Positions 18,604 through 27,076 of a stretch of DNA of 64,000 nucleotides are shown here, piece after piece. Under the pieces are notes generated by a model. It searched no databases, was not told the DNA's origin, and worked only from the letters and a program-made list of their open reading frames with translations. The translations under genes were made by a program, and so were the position numbers. The stretch's first letter is position 1, and each line of letters begins with the position of its first letter. The stretch is taken from assembly GCF_007002745.1 (NCBI RefSeq), contig NZ_SGNY01000002.1, positions 124,001 through 188,000 of the forward strand, read 5' to 3'. The DNA comes from Martinezella rhizogenes. Its GTDB lineage: Bacteria; Pseudomonadota; Alphaproteobacteria; Rhizobiales; Rhizobiaceae.

Positions 18604-18680
18604 GGCCCCTTAGCTCAACTGGATAGAGCAACTGCCTTCTAAGCAGTAGGTCGCAGGTTCGAGTCCTGCAGGGGTCGCCA
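18604..18680 (+). tRNA. tRNA-Arg (TCT)
   Basis: 77 nt with encoded CCA. Acceptor arms GGCCCCT/AGGGGTC; anticodon loop CTTCTAA gives TCT. The gene is complete. Its 3' 45 nt are repeated exactly at 20496-20540, so it served as an integration site. Confidence 0.98.
18636..18680 (+). repeat. attL: 3' end of tRNA-Arg, left copy of a 45-bp direct repeat
   Basis: From the anticodon loop to CCA these 45 bases are identical to 20496-20540. Sequence diverges at once on both sides of each copy. An identity block running to the tRNA 3' end is the usual product of tyrosine-recombinase integration. Confidence 0.9.
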
Positions 18681-18907
18681 ATCTTTTCAAGCACTTAGCG
18701 GCATTTCCTGAATCACCAGTTTGCAGTTTTCTGGCGCAGTTTGCAGAATTCGTTCTGCGAGCGTTCTCGTGGTGCAACTTATGCGATGGCAGATTGACGG
18801 AGCCTGAAACAGGGCGTTTGAAGCAGCTGTTAAACTTAAGGTTGCTCGACGCTTGATTTTTTCGCTAACATGCGTGATTACCCCTTCGTTCATTTTGGGG
18901 GCAAAAT

Positions 18908-19813
18908 ATGAATTTAAGAGACTTCACCTACACAATAAAGAGGATCAGGCGTTGCGTCATTCGTACATGGAATAAACTGTCTTTATTTTCTAGGTCGTTG
19001 ATCCTCTTAATTTCAAAATCTCTTGTCGCATCTTTTATTCTTGGCCAGCTGACGCCCATAGCTACAGCATATTATGCCATGAGCTTAGGCTTTCGCGTCC
19101 CCATAGAGGGAGTACAGTATGTCTCAGCAGCCATGGCCACTCTTACTTTTCTAGGTTTTCTCGCGACCGGCCTATGCATGTTGTACTTCGTTGTAAATCT
19201 AAGACAAGCCGCCTTTGTTATTCGGATTTCATCTTACCTTACAAAGAAAATACCATGGCTACCAGAATCAGTAGCACTACCAATTGAGCAGATTTTGAGC
19301 GCTCGAGAAGCTTGGCTTGCTCTCATAACGTCTGCGATTGTTTGTACCGTTTTATTTGTCTACGTTTATTCCTATACAACGGACGATCCGAACTACATCC
19401 TTGCCGCAGCATTTATATTAATCTGCTCTTCAATCGTGATAGTAGCTCTCGCTGTATTTGCTAACTTGGCGTCTTTTTTTCAGTTCCAAGTTGGTCTTTC
19501 GGCGGTAGTCCTGCTTGTTTCCATCGTATGCCTCTTCAACGTTGGCCTCTATGGAAGCTTCCTAAGGGTAATCCGATACGGCGGTGGCATTGAGTATGAG
19601 GTGCAACTTACACAGTCTACTACGCCCGCGCTTGTGCGTGGTTTCCTGCTAATACAAAATGACCAAATGGTCGTTCTAATGAGCGCTGACAAAACGAGTG
19701 TCATCGAAATCCCCACCCGCTTGATTGAGACAAGACGGACCCCAATCTCGCCTGAATGGCAACTGCCTACTGGTACACTCGCTGGTCAAGCACGTTATCT
19801 GCGTTTTCCGTGA
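18908..19813 (+). CDS. Unknown five-helix membrane protein, island cargo
   Basis: 301 aa, not recognised. ATG 18908 follows GGGGGC. A basic N terminus (KRIRR, residues 11-15) precedes hydrophobic segments at about 30-58, 72-97, 137-156, 163-190 and 194-215. A soluble C-terminal domain of about 80 residues follows, rich in beta-type sequence (YEVQLTQ, GFLLIQNDQMVVLMSA, SVIEIP). Third positions are AT-rich compared with neighbours, indicating recent acquisition. As the only intact-looking cargo of a tRNA-integrated element, a phage-exclusion or similar role is conceivable, but no motif proves it. Confidence 0.75.
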   Translation: MNLRDFTYTIKRIRRCVIRTWNKLSLFSRSLILLISKSLVASFILGQLTPIATAYYAMSLGFRVPIEGVQYVSAAMATLTFLGFLATGLCMLYFVVNLRQAAFVIRISSYLTKKIPWLPESVALPIEQILSAREAWLALITSAIVCTVLFVYVYSYTTDDPNYILAAAFILICSSIVIVALAVFANLASFFQFQVGLSAVVLLVSIVCLFNVGLYGSFLRVIRYGGGIEYEVQLTQSTTPALVRGFLLIQNDQMVVLMSADKTSVIEIPTRLIETRRTPISPEWQLPTGTLAGQARYLRFP

Positions 19814-19872
19814 AAATGTTTCGCCGTAGTTCTCGGTGCCAAACTCTGGAAATTCTAACGAGTGGAGGCTGT

Positions 19873-20541
19873 TTAGGCCGTTTGCGAAAATATTGTTTCT
19901 GAGACTAGATTACTTTCCAGGCGCTCGTTGAAAGCGTCCCTCGATCCGTTGTTCAAGATAATCCGATCAACCTCACCACACCCAGCCTCGCTCTCATGGC
20001 TGCCGGCAATCCCGCCACGGCCGACTAGGCGCCAGACAACGCCGCCAAGCTTGCGCACCTCGTCGGCCTCATTGGGGAATCGGCAGTCGTCAACAACGAC
20101 GCGGCCGCCAAAAGCAAGCACGCCGTCTACGCGTGAGCGCCGGAGATTGGTCCAGAAGTCCTCACCCATGCACTTGCGGCCCCATTCTGTGCCGAGCGTT
20201 TGCATGGCATGCCTTGGCGTGTGCCCCGACAACATCGCAAGCTCGGTCTCCTTGTGCGCGCCCTCGATGTGACCCTCACCCAGACCAATCGCCCGCAGCA
20301 TGTCTTTCAACGGCCCAGCGAACTTTACCAGCTGGTAGCCAGGCTTCTCGACAAGGTACTTGCTGGCCGTGCTCTTACCGCCGCCAGCAAGACCGGTGAG
20401 AGCGATGACGGGTGGCAGGGTGGCTGTGCTGGCCTTCCCGATCGCCGCGCCGAGTGCGCGCAGCTCGGCAGGAACGTTATCATTCGCCGGTACGGCTTCT
20501 AAGCAGTAGGTCGCAGGTTCGAGTCCTGCAGGGGTCGCCAC
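19873..20541 (-). pseudogene. Phage-type deoxynucleotide monophosphate kinase, 5' end replaced at attR
   Basis: The kinase domain starts near residue 43: PPVIALTGLAGGGKST (P-loop), LVKFAGPLKDMLRA, ETELAMLSGHTPRHAMQTLGTEWGRK and VVVDDCRFPNEADEVRKLGGVVWRL. This is the dNMP kinase fold of tailed phages, which phosphorylates dNMPs for phage DNA synthesis. The frame extends upstream to a GTG at 20541, but its first 14 codons are the antisense of the duplicated tRNA-Arg end (reading ATPAGLEPATYC). No credible start lies between there and the P-loop. The natural 5' end was probably lost on integration; expression is doubtful. Confidence 0.72.
20496..20540 (+). repeat. attR: right copy of the 45-bp tRNA-Arg 3' repeat
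   Basis: Exact copy of 18636-18680 lacking the tRNA 5' half, so it cannot give a functional tRNA. It marks the right end of the island. Confidence 0.9.
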
Positions 20542-20594
20542 CGCTTCTCACATCATCCATGAATGACTGGTTTGGGTCCGATCGCAGCGCGCGA

Positions 20595-20813
20595 TCAGTC
20601 TGCGTTAGTATCGCGGCTATTCTTCATGTTTCTCCATTTCACGAGATAACCGAAACCCGGTCCGATCAGCATGCCGCCGATAACCCACTCGGCGAGCGTC
20701 AAGGGTCGCTCATCAGGGTCGTGGCCTGTCACATAGAGGAAGAGGAAAAACACGACCACGCCGCTGATCAGGAGGGTGATCGGAAAAAGCACACTGTCGC
20801 GAAAACCTTTCAT
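20595..20813 (-). CDS. Small two-helix membrane protein, unknown function
   Basis: 72 aa from ATG 20813, nine bases after AAGGGAG. Hydrophobic helices at about residues 10-27 (FPITLLISGVVVFFLFLYV) and 38-52 (EWVIGGMLIGPGFGYLV) are joined by TGHDPDERPLTLA, and the tail is charged. Diverges from the methyltransferase gene. No family recognised. Confidence 0.6.
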   Translation of the reverse strand: MKGFRDSVLFPITLLISGVVVFFLFLYVTGHDPDERPLTLAEWVIGGMLIGPGFGYLVKWRNMKNSRDTNAD

Positions 20814-20958
20814 ACATTCCATCTCCCTTGGCCGTGTTGATTGGGCGGTATTGTACCATAGCTGTCGCCGCGGTGCTCGCTGTCCTGATATGAGGTATTG
20901 CACCGGTGTATTACGTAACTTATGTTGTTACGATAGACGCAAAAAAGGAGTTGTCGCT

Positions 20959-21621
20959 GTGGGTACATTTGATGGAAGGCAGGCTGATTATATCGAAGGA
21001 GCTAGACGCAACGTTCCAGGGCTCGATGGACTTCATCGCATGGCAGGACTGCTTTTGGCCGAACGGGTGCCCCAGGACGGGCGAGTGCTCGTGGTCGGTG
21101 CGGGTGGTGGCCTTGAGCTAAAAGCACTGTCTGAACAGCAGTCAGGTTGGAAATTTGATGGTGTCGATCCGTCATCGGACATGCTTGCATTGGCACAAAA
21201 AACGATTGGAAACCTTAGTGAGCGCATAGCTCTTCACAATGGCAACATCTCTGTTGCACCCGCTGGGCCTTTCGATGGTGCAGTATGTCTGCTCGTATTC
21301 CACCATATCTCGCCCGAGGATAGGAAGGTCACGCTTGATGGCATTCGCCAGCGTCTACGACCGGGCTCGCCGTTCGTGCTAGCTCACGTCAGTTTCCCAT
21401 TGAGTGAACCAGCTTACTCAACCTGGATCGAACGGCATGTCAAATTTGGCGCTTCTTCACAGATGGACGCCGATAGACATAACGCAGCTAAGATAGGGAT
21501 GAGAAAAGCCTTCATAAGGTCACCGGAAGAAGAGCGAGAATATCTGCAGGAAGCAGGTTTCACGAGCATCACACAATTTTATCAAGCAATCAGTTTCCGC
21601 GGCTGGGTAGCCTACGCATGA
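20959..21621 (+). CDS. Class I SAM-dependent methyltransferase
   Basis: About 220 aa. GTG 20959 is eight bases after AAAGGAG; the frame is open further upstream but without a ribosome site. SAM-binding motif I is VLVVGAGGGLEL and motif II FDGVDPSSDMLALA; then FDGAVCLLVFHHI and LRPGSPFVLAHV (motif post-III). The acceptor is unknown. Codon use is less GC-biased than the core genes, and it lies directly beyond the tRNA-Arg island, so it may belong to the accessory segment. Confidence 0.82.
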   Translation: MGTFDGRQADYIEGARRNVPGLDGLHRMAGLLLAERVPQDGRVLVVGAGGGLELKALSEQQSGWKFDGVDPSSDMLALAQKTIGNLSERIALHNGNISVAPAGPFDGAVCLLVFHHISPEDRKVTLDGIRQRLRPGSPFVLAHVSFPLSEPAYSTWIERHVKFGASSQMDADRHNAAKIGMRKAFIRSPEEEREYLQEAGFTSITQFYQAISFRGWVAYA

Positions 21622-22001
21622 GCGAACATAATTTCTTGCAAATGATATCCGTTCAGGGCCACACAGCGACTAGCGTGCTATGGTCCGATTGCCTGGCGGA
21701 GGCGACGCGGTGGGAGAAGTGGCGGAGGCTTTGGTATGGACACCGCCGTACTGCGTAATTGATGCCTGCCTTAATCGTTATGCAAAAGGAAGCCGGCTAC
21801 CCCTCCTGAGATGAGCTAAACCCTCTGCAATGGCCGCTTCGTGTATGAAGGTTATGACCGCTATGGGCCAATAGCCGGCAACAGAACCAGCGACGCCACC
21901 CCTAGGTCCAAATCGTCTCCAGAGACACCCGTCTTGCCCGTCTTGAATACTTACGCCGTCCATTCCGCCCCAAGCAGGAGCGCCAACGCCGGCCTTATGC
22001 C
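21622..22001. other. 380-bp stretch without a confident gene
   Basis: Contains short open frames only: rightward from an ATG at about 21679 (44 codons, MVRLPGGG...) and leftward 21778-22035 (85 codons), neither with convincing family features. No terminator or repeat seen. It may be degraded accessory DNA linked to the nearby island. Confidence 0.4.
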
Positions 22002-22157
22002 CTACCCCTGCCCCATCAGCGTGAAATACCCCCACGCCGCCACAAAAAACGCGATGACAACCACAATCGTCAGCGTCGTTTTCGCTTTCGGCCCCAGCGG
22101 TTCGCGCGGTTTTTTCGGCGGCACCGGTTTGCGGAACTTCACCACATTGTCGTTCAT
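22002..22157 (-). CDS. Small single-helix membrane protein, 51 aa
   Basis: Leftward frame from ATG 22157 (AGGA about ten bases upstream) to TAG. It begins MNDNVVKFRKPVPPKKPREP, a positively charged proline-rich N terminus, followed by one hydrophobic helix (TLTIVVVIAFFVAAWGYFTL) and a short tail. This layout recurs in small rhizobial inner-membrane proteins of unknown role. The + strand frame overlapping it lacks such a pattern. Confidence 0.7.
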   Translation of the reverse strand: MNDNVVKFRKPVPPKKPREPLGPKAKTTLTIVVVIAFFVAAWGYFTLMGQG

Positions 22158-22394
22158 TCTATCATCGTCCTGAATGTCGCTGCTGAAGCCTCAGCCGTAT
22201 CGCTGGCATCGGCCTTTCCGGAATTATCTCTAACAGACCAGAACTATCATAAATATTACCAAGTTTTCACTTCACCCTTTGGGCAAGCTATGTCACTTCC
22301 CACAATCAGAGGAATACAAATAGCAATGGACCGAGCGGAAAACACGGGGTGGCGACAATCCCCTGTGGTGTTTTGAATTTTGCAGGTGACAAGA

Positions 22395-23693
22395 ATGAAT
22401 GACGCCAACAGCCAAGGCCGCGACACGGAAAACAGCCAGCCCGATCTGCGGGAGATTCTGGGCACGAACAGATCCGGCAGGAAGAAGAAATCGCGTCGGT
22501 ATCTTTATGCCGTGGCTGCCATCGTGCTGATCGGCGGCGGTCTCGGTTATTATTACCAGTCGCGTGCCGCAGGCGTCGCCTACAACTATGTCACGGAACC
22601 GGCAAAACAGGGTGATCTTTCCGTCATCGTCACCTCCACCGGCTCGGTCCAGCCAACCGATCAGGTCGATATATCGAGCGAATTGTCCGGCACGGTCCGC
22701 AAGGTCAACGTCACATACAATACCCCGGTAAAGTCCGGCGATATTCTGGCCGAGCTCGACACCAACAAGCTCGAAGCTGACGTGCAGAGCGCCCGCGCCA
22801 AGCTTGCCTCCGCCAAGGCCAGCGTGCTGAAGGCGCGCGCCGATCTCGGTTCGGCGAAAACCTCCATGGAGCGGCTGAGATCGCTGGTGCAGAACCGGGT
22901 CTCCAGCCAGCAGGATCTGGATGCGGCCCAGTTCAGCCACGATGCCGCCGCCGCCACGCTTGACGTCAACGAGGCGACAGTGCTTTCAGCGGAAGCGGAT
23001 CTGAGGCTCGCCGAGGTCAATCTCGGCAAGGCCAAGATCGTTTCGCCCATCGATGGCGTCATCCTCACCCGCAGCGTCGATCCCGGCGCCACCGTTGCCT
23101 CCTCGCTGAATGCCCCGGTGTTGTTCACCATCGCCGGCGATCTGCGTCACATGGAACTGCAGGTCTCGGTCGATGAGGCCGATGTCGGCAAGGTCGAGAC
23201 CGGGCAGAAAGCGACATTCAATGTCGATGCCTATCCCGATCGCAGTTTCCCGGCCGAAATTGAGACCGTGCGTTTCGCCTCGGAAACCGTATCCAATGTC
23301 GTGACCTACAAGGGCATATTGACCGTCGATAATGAGGAACTGCTGCTGCGCCCGGGCATGACTGCGACCGCCAATATCATTGTCGAGGAAATCAAGGACA
23401 CGCTGCTGGTGCCGAATTCGGCGCTCCGTTATACGCCGCCGCGCGAATCCGCCTCGCGTAGTGGCGGGTTGATGAGCCTGTTCCGCCCGCCCCGCATGGG
23501 CCGGTCGCAGAACCGCGATGCGGGTCAGGCCGCGACGGGCAAAAGAACGGTGTGGGTGCTGCGCAACAACAATCCCGTCTCCGTCTCCATCGAAACCGGT
23601 TCCACTGACGGCCAGCACACCGTGGTCAAATCGGGCGAGTTGAAAGCCGATGATCAGGTGATTACCGACGCAACGGCCCGCAACGCCGGCTGA
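22395..23693 (+). CDS. Periplasmic adaptor protein of a MacA/HlyD-type efflux system
   Basis: 432 aa with one N-terminal membrane anchor (about residues 36-53, YLYAVAAIVLIGGGLGYYY). A biotinyl-lipoyl-like hairpin and a coiled coil of Ala/Leu/Lys heptads (residues about 115-185) follow, with the beta-barrel segment GKAKIVSPIDGVILTRSVDPGATVASSLNAPVLF. Links an inner-membrane ABC transporter to an outer-membrane channel. Followed after 14 bp by the ATPase. No TolC homologue lies in the window. Confidence 0.92.
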   Translation: MNDANSQGRDTENSQPDLREILGTNRSGRKKKSRRYLYAVAAIVLIGGGLGYYYQSRAAGVAYNYVTEPAKQGDLSVIVTSTGSVQPTDQVDISSELSGTVRKVNVTYNTPVKSGDILAELDTNKLEADVQSARAKLASAKASVLKARADLGSAKTSMERLRSLVQNRVSSQQDLDAAQFSHDAAAATLDVNEATVLSAEADLRLAEVNLGKAKIVSPIDGVILTRSVDPGATVASSLNAPVLFTIAGDLRHMELQVSVDEADVGKVETGQKATFNVDAYPDRSFPAEIETVRFASETVSNVVTYKGILTVDNEELLLRPGMTATANIIVEEIKDTLLVPNSALRYTPPRESASRSGGLMSLFRPPRMGRSQNRDAGQAATGKRTVWVLRNNNPVSVSIETGSTDGQHTVVKSGELKADDQVITDATARNAG

Positions 23694-23707
23694 CGGAGGA
23701 AGAGCTG

Positions 23708-24427
23708 ATGCAAAAGCCGCCGCTCATCGAATTCCGTAACGTCGTCAAGCAATATGGCCGCGGCGAAGCAACCATTCGCGCGCTCGACGGCGTCAGCCTG
23801 TCGATCCACGAGAAGGAATTCGTCGCCATCATGGGCCCATCAGGCTCGGGCAAATCCACGTCGATGAACATCATCGGCTGTCTGGATGTGCCAACGGCTG
23901 GCGAATATCTGTTTCAGGGCGTGCCGACCAGCGGCTTCGACAATGAGCACCTGACGCTGCTGCGCCGCCACATGCTGGGTTTCGTGTTTCAGGGCTTCAA
24001 CCTTCTGTCACGCACCTCGGCGGTGGAAAATGTTGAGCTGCCGTTGGTCTATCGCGGCATGAAGGCGTCTGAACGGCGCGCCCGCGCCATGGAGGCACTG
24101 GCACAGGTGGGTTTGAAGGGCCGCGAGGATCACACCACGCAGGAGCTTTCCGGCGGCCAGCAGCAGCGTGTGGCCATTGCACGGGCCATCGTCACCCGCC
24201 CTGCCCTGTTGCTGGCCGACGAGCCGACCGGTAACCTCGACACGAAGACCAGCAACGAGATCATGGACCTCATCACAGCGCTCAATCGCGACCGGGGCAT
24301 CACGGTCGTCATGGTCACGCATGAAGAGGATATCGCCGCCCATGCGGGGCGCCTGCTGCGCTTTGTTGACGGACATCTCGCCTCCGACAGTGCCGCGGAA
24401 AAAAAGGAGAGCTCCGATGTTCTTTGA
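23708..24427 (+). CDS. ABC transporter ATP-binding protein (MacB/LolD type)
   Basis: 239 aa. Walker [10 protein letters not shown] (about residues 40-48), signature [14 protein letters not shown], Walker [13 protein letters not shown] and the [12 protein letters not shown]-loop are all intact; the GNLD extension is typical of the MacB/LolD exporter subfamily. Its 3' end overlaps the permease gene by 11 bp. In Escherichia coli MacB these two domains are fused; here they are separate. Confidence 0.94.
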   Translation: MQKPPLIEFRNVVKQYGRGEATIRALDGVSLSIHEKEFVAIMGPSGSGKSTSMNIIGCLDVPTAGEYLFQGVPTSGFDNEHLTLLRRHMLGFVFQGFNLLSRTSAVENVELPLVYRGMKASERRARAMEALAQVGLKGREDHTTQELSGGQQQRVAIARAIVTRPALLLADEPTGNLDTKTSNEIMDLITALNRDRGITVVMVTHEEDIAAHAGRLLRFVDGHLASDSAAEKKESSDVL

Positions 24428-25625
24428 AACGTCGCGTCTGGCGCTGCGCGCCATCAGCCGCAACCTCCTGCGCTCCTTCCTCACCGTGCTCGGCGTCGTC
24501 ATTGGTGTGGCCGCCGTCATCGCCATGGTCACCATCGGCAACGGCACCACGGAACAGGTGAAATCGGAACTGTCGCGGCTCGGCACCAACATGCTGTTCG
24601 TGCGCCCCGGCCAATTTGGCCCCGGCCGTGCCAGCACCGAGGCGAAGCGCTTCGACGACCGCGATGTCGAGGCCATCCGCAACCAGATATCAGGCATTCG
24701 CGCCGTCGCACCGCAAAACCGCAGCTCAGCCGCGACGGTGATTTTCGGCGGCAAGAACCACCAGACCAGCGTCATCGGCACCACCAACGACTATCTGATC
24801 GCGCAGGACTGGACCATCGCGCTCGGCCGCGACTTCCAGCCAGCCGAAGATCGCGGCGGCCAGATCGGCTGCATCATCGGCGAAACGGTGCGCCAGGAAC
24901 TGTTCGGCGCGGAAAACCCGGTGGGACAGACGATCCGCGTCAGCAACATCTCCTGCCCCGTCATTGGCGTTCTCGCCAGAAAAGGCCAGTCCGGCCTCGG
25001 TGACGATCAGGACGACACCATCATCATGCCGCTGAAAATTCATCAGCGGCGCATCGGCGGCACCACCACCATCTCCTCGATCATGGTCTCGGCGCAGGAC
25101 GGCGTTTCCACCGCCAAGGTGCAGAGCGACCTGCAGAACCTGCTGCGCGAGCGCCGCCGCATCAACATTGGCCGCGAGGATGATTTTACCGTCAACGACA
25201 TGACGCAGATCGCCTCGGCCATGACCGGCACGACGACGCTGCTGACCGGTCTCTTAGGCGCGGTCGCCGCCGTCAGCCTTCTGGTCGGCGGCATCGGCAT
25301 CATGAACATCATGCTGGTTTCGGTGACGGAACGCACCCGGGAGATCGGCATTCGTCTCGCCATCGGCGCGCTCGAAAAACAGGTGCTGACTCAGTTTCTG
25401 GTGGAAGCCGTCATGCTGTCGGCCTTCGGCGGCCTCGTCGGCATATTGACCGGCCTCGGCCTCGCTTATGCCGTCGTCGGTTATCTCAACGTGCCCTTCG
25501 TCACCAGCCCGTCAATCATCTTCCTTGCCTTTGCCTTTTCGGCGGCCATCGGCGTGATTTTCGGCTATTTCCCGGCGCGGCGGGCGGCAAGTTTAAGTCC
25601 GATCGAAGCATTGCGACATGAATGA
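24417..25625 (+). CDS. MacB-type ABC transporter permease (FtsX domain)
   Basis: 402 aa. ATG 24417 inside the ATPase gene follows AAAAAGGAG. The N-terminal helix [21 protein letters not shown] is followed by a large MacB periplasmic domain (about residues 45-260) and three C-terminal helices of the FtsX domain ([28 protein letters not shown]; then [19 protein letters not shown]). With the adaptor and ATPase it forms a tripartite exporter of macrolide, peptide or lipid substrates; the substrate is unknown. Confidence 0.93.
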   Translation: MFFETSRLALRAISRNLLRSFLTVLGVVIGVAAVIAMVTIGNGTTEQVKSELSRLGTNMLFVRPGQFGPGRASTEAKRFDDRDVEAIRNQISGIRAVAPQNRSSAATVIFGGKNHQTSVIGTTNDYLIAQDWTIALGRDFQPAEDRGGQIGCIIGETVRQELFGAENPVGQTIRVSNISCPVIGVLARKGQSGLGDDQDDTIIMPLKIHQRRIGGTTTISSIMVSAQDGVSTAKVQSDLQNLLRERRRINIGREDDFTVNDMTQIASAMTGTTTLLTGLLGAVAAVSLLVGGIGIMNIMLVSVTERTREIGIRLAIGALEKQVLTQFLVEAVMLSAFGGLVGILTGLGLAYAVVGYLNVPFVTSPSIIFLAFAFSAAIGVIFGYFPARRAASLSPIEALRHE

Positions 25626-25709
25626 AAGCCGGCGTTCAAACCGCAACCGGCTTTTTGTGAGAAGAAATCGCAACCTCCACGTCTTCCTGGTGGATTGACC
25701 CGATCCGCT

Positions 25710-26189
25710 CTAATCGCTCGCCGGGGAATGTGCACTATCCGCCCATTCTTCGAGCGCGCGCTCCACATCGTCCTGATAGGACGGCAGGTTTTCCTTTTCA
25801 CTGATGACGCGGAGATACATTTCCACGGCATTCCGCTGCAAAGGGGTCAATAAGGAAAACGTCTCCTGGCATCCGCATAAATAGGGTGCGAATTCATGCC
25901 TGTAGTCGCCATCAAGATCAGCGATCATATAGGCAGGCAGATGAAATCGCATCCCTTCAGCATCAAGGAAGGCGGGGCTGCCGGAATGTCTGTTGAGGTC
26001 CTTCAGCGGGATCGCCGCCCAATCATTCTTCTCATCGCCAGCACGACATGCGCCGCGAACCTCATTGCTCGCGTACTCGTCAAGCGCCTGCGCCTCGGAG
26101 AGGCCGACGCCGCCACCCAAAGTGACACCCGCAAATGCCGCTCGCACCGTGGCTTTTGCATTCGCAATCATATCGGGTTCCGGCCTCAT
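25710..26189 (-). CDS. DUF6714-like protein
   Basis: About 159 aa cytoplasmic protein. The pattern MIANAKATVRAAFAGVTLGGGVGLSEAQALDEYA, WAAIPLKDLNRHSGSPAFLDAEGMRFHLPAYMIADL and SLLTPLQRNAVEMYLRVISE resembles the DUF6714 family, whose members often look like immunity or accessory proteins. Family call is from memory. Start chosen at ATG 26189, after the upstream gene's stop; a GTG at 26258 would overlap that gene. Downstream partner of the small membrane protein. Confidence 0.62.
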   Translation of the reverse strand: MRPEPDMIANAKATVRAAFAGVTLGGGVGLSEAQALDEYASNEVRGACRAGDEKNDWAAIPLKDLNRHSGSPAFLDAEGMRFHLPAYMIADLDGDYRHEFAPYLCGCQETFSLLTPLQRNAVEMYLRVISEKENLPSYQDDVERALEEWADSAHSPASD

Positions 26190-26205
26190 CACGTAGTCTG
26201 CCTGT

Positions 26206-26439
26206 TCAATGATGCGCTCCCCCACTGCCGTCGCCGTGCGCTGTCGGCCAGTCTCCACCCTCAGTCCGTTCGAGCGGCGGGCTATTCAACGCGTCACCCT
26301 TGGATGCGGCAGTTCCCTTTGTCTCCTCCCAGTAAAACGCCAGGCAAACAATACCGGCAATCAGCGTCAGGCCAGCCACGACGCTGGCGACGATCACACC
26401 TATCGTCCAGATATCAATCGAGGCGCTGCTGATGTCCAT
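26206..26439 (-). CDS. Small single-helix membrane protein upstream of the DUF6714-like gene
   Basis: 77 aa from ATG 26439, preceded by GTGGGGAG. One strong hydrophobic segment at about residues 11-36 (WTIGVIVASVVAGLTLIAGIVCLAFYW), then a polar tail with Glu/Lys and Gly. Stops 16 bases before the next gene's start, so the two form a likely operon. No family recognised. Confidence 0.55.
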   Translation of the reverse strand: MDISSASIDIWTIGVIVASVVAGLTLIAGIVCLAFYWEETKGTAASKGDALNSPPLERTEGGDWPTAHGDGSGGAHH

Positions 26440-26614
26440 CCCGGCACTCCCCACGATCAATCCTGCCGGCGGCCCGAAACGCCTTCCCACAGCATGGAAG
26501 GCTTGCGGTTACGCATCTCCGCCAAACCTAGCAAAATATCCGACAAGCTCGCTGATAGTGCGTCAGGGCGCTAATCGGATACGCTCGCTCTCAAGTTTAC
26601 CGGATAGAGTTTGG

Positions 26615-26821
26615 ATGTTCAAATCGGTATCGGACAGCGCCGCTGCCGCAGACGGCGGTTCGCTCGCCCTCTTCGTCGAACGGATTGACGGACAGACGGA
26701 GCGGTTTGTGATCAATCGCTCCCTCGCGTCACACCCGACTATAACAAAGTCAGCTCAAGCCTTCGGTCACTTGCTGGGGAGGATTGCGGGACGATCGCTG
26801 CGGCTCTCGAGCCGCTGTTGA
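26615..26821 (+). CDS. Doubtful 68-codon open frame
   Basis: Begins MFKSVSDSAAAADGGSLALF and includes ERIDGQTERFVINRSL, which could be a short domain fragment. No clear ribosome site and no recognised family; may be a remnant or chance frame. Confidence 0.25.
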   Translation: MFKSVSDSAAAADGGSLALFVERIDGQTERFVINRSLASHPTITKSAQAFGHLLGRIAGRSLRLSSRC

Positions 26822-26922
26822 TGACGACGCCATCAATTCATCCCCTGGCGGATTTTATCGAAGCCCTCAAACAGCGGTCGCGGGGCGCAGTTTGCAGAAA
26901 AACAATCTGACCCCTCTTATCC

Positions 26923-27007
26923 GTCATCCTCGGGCTTGACCCAAGGATCTACAAACGTCTCAAGCGATTTGACGGGGATGGATCCTCGGGTCAAGCCCGA
27001 GGATGAC
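26923..27007. repeat. RIME-like palindromic repeat, copy 1
   Basis: Outer arms GTCATCCTCGGGCTTGACCC and GGGTCAAGCCCGAGGATGAC are inverted, with a variable centre. The same arms occur at 31371 and 38041. The left inner arm has decayed (AAGGATCT). Lies after the suf operon's last gene, where it may stabilise the mRNA 3' end. Confidence 0.85.
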
Positions 27008-27076
27008 GTCGCGTTTGTGGGAGCGCTGTGTGCATAAGAATGGTCTGTCTCTCCATCGCAGAGATAGCGTAACCAA

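Larger units (their letters stand above)
18681..20540. mobile_element. Mini genomic island/decayed integrative element at tRNA-Arg
   Basis: 1.86 kb between exact 45-bp direct repeats of the tRNA-Arg 3' end. It contains two convergent genes: an AT-richer membrane protein and a phage-type deoxynucleotide monophosphate kinase. No integrase, excisionase or replication gene is visible, so it is a remnant or a satellite mobilised in trans. The 227 bp next to attL, where an integrase would often lie, hold only a weak leftward frame (18687-18893, 68 codons) without integrase motifs. Codon use of the membrane gene, rich in A/T third positions, differs from flanking genes. Confidence 0.82.
26440..27076. 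other. 637-bp gap between the DUF6714 pair and sufA
   Basis: Holds one weak rightward frame (26615-26821) and one RIME-like palindrome (26923-27007). Nothing else was found. Confidence 0.5.

Noticed and set aside
18687-18893. 68-codon leftward frame beside attL as a possible integrase remnant
   Set aside because: It shows no R-H-R-Y type motifs of tyrosine recombinases and no ribosome site; coding is unproven.
20541-22394. A second tandem island with a third tRNA-Arg fragment
   Set aside because: No third copy of the 45-bp repeat was found before the exporter operon.
18731-26896. Shared string GCGCAGTTTGCAG at about 18733 and 26884
   Set aside because: Only about a dozen bases match and flanks differ, so it may be chance; not a mapped repeat.
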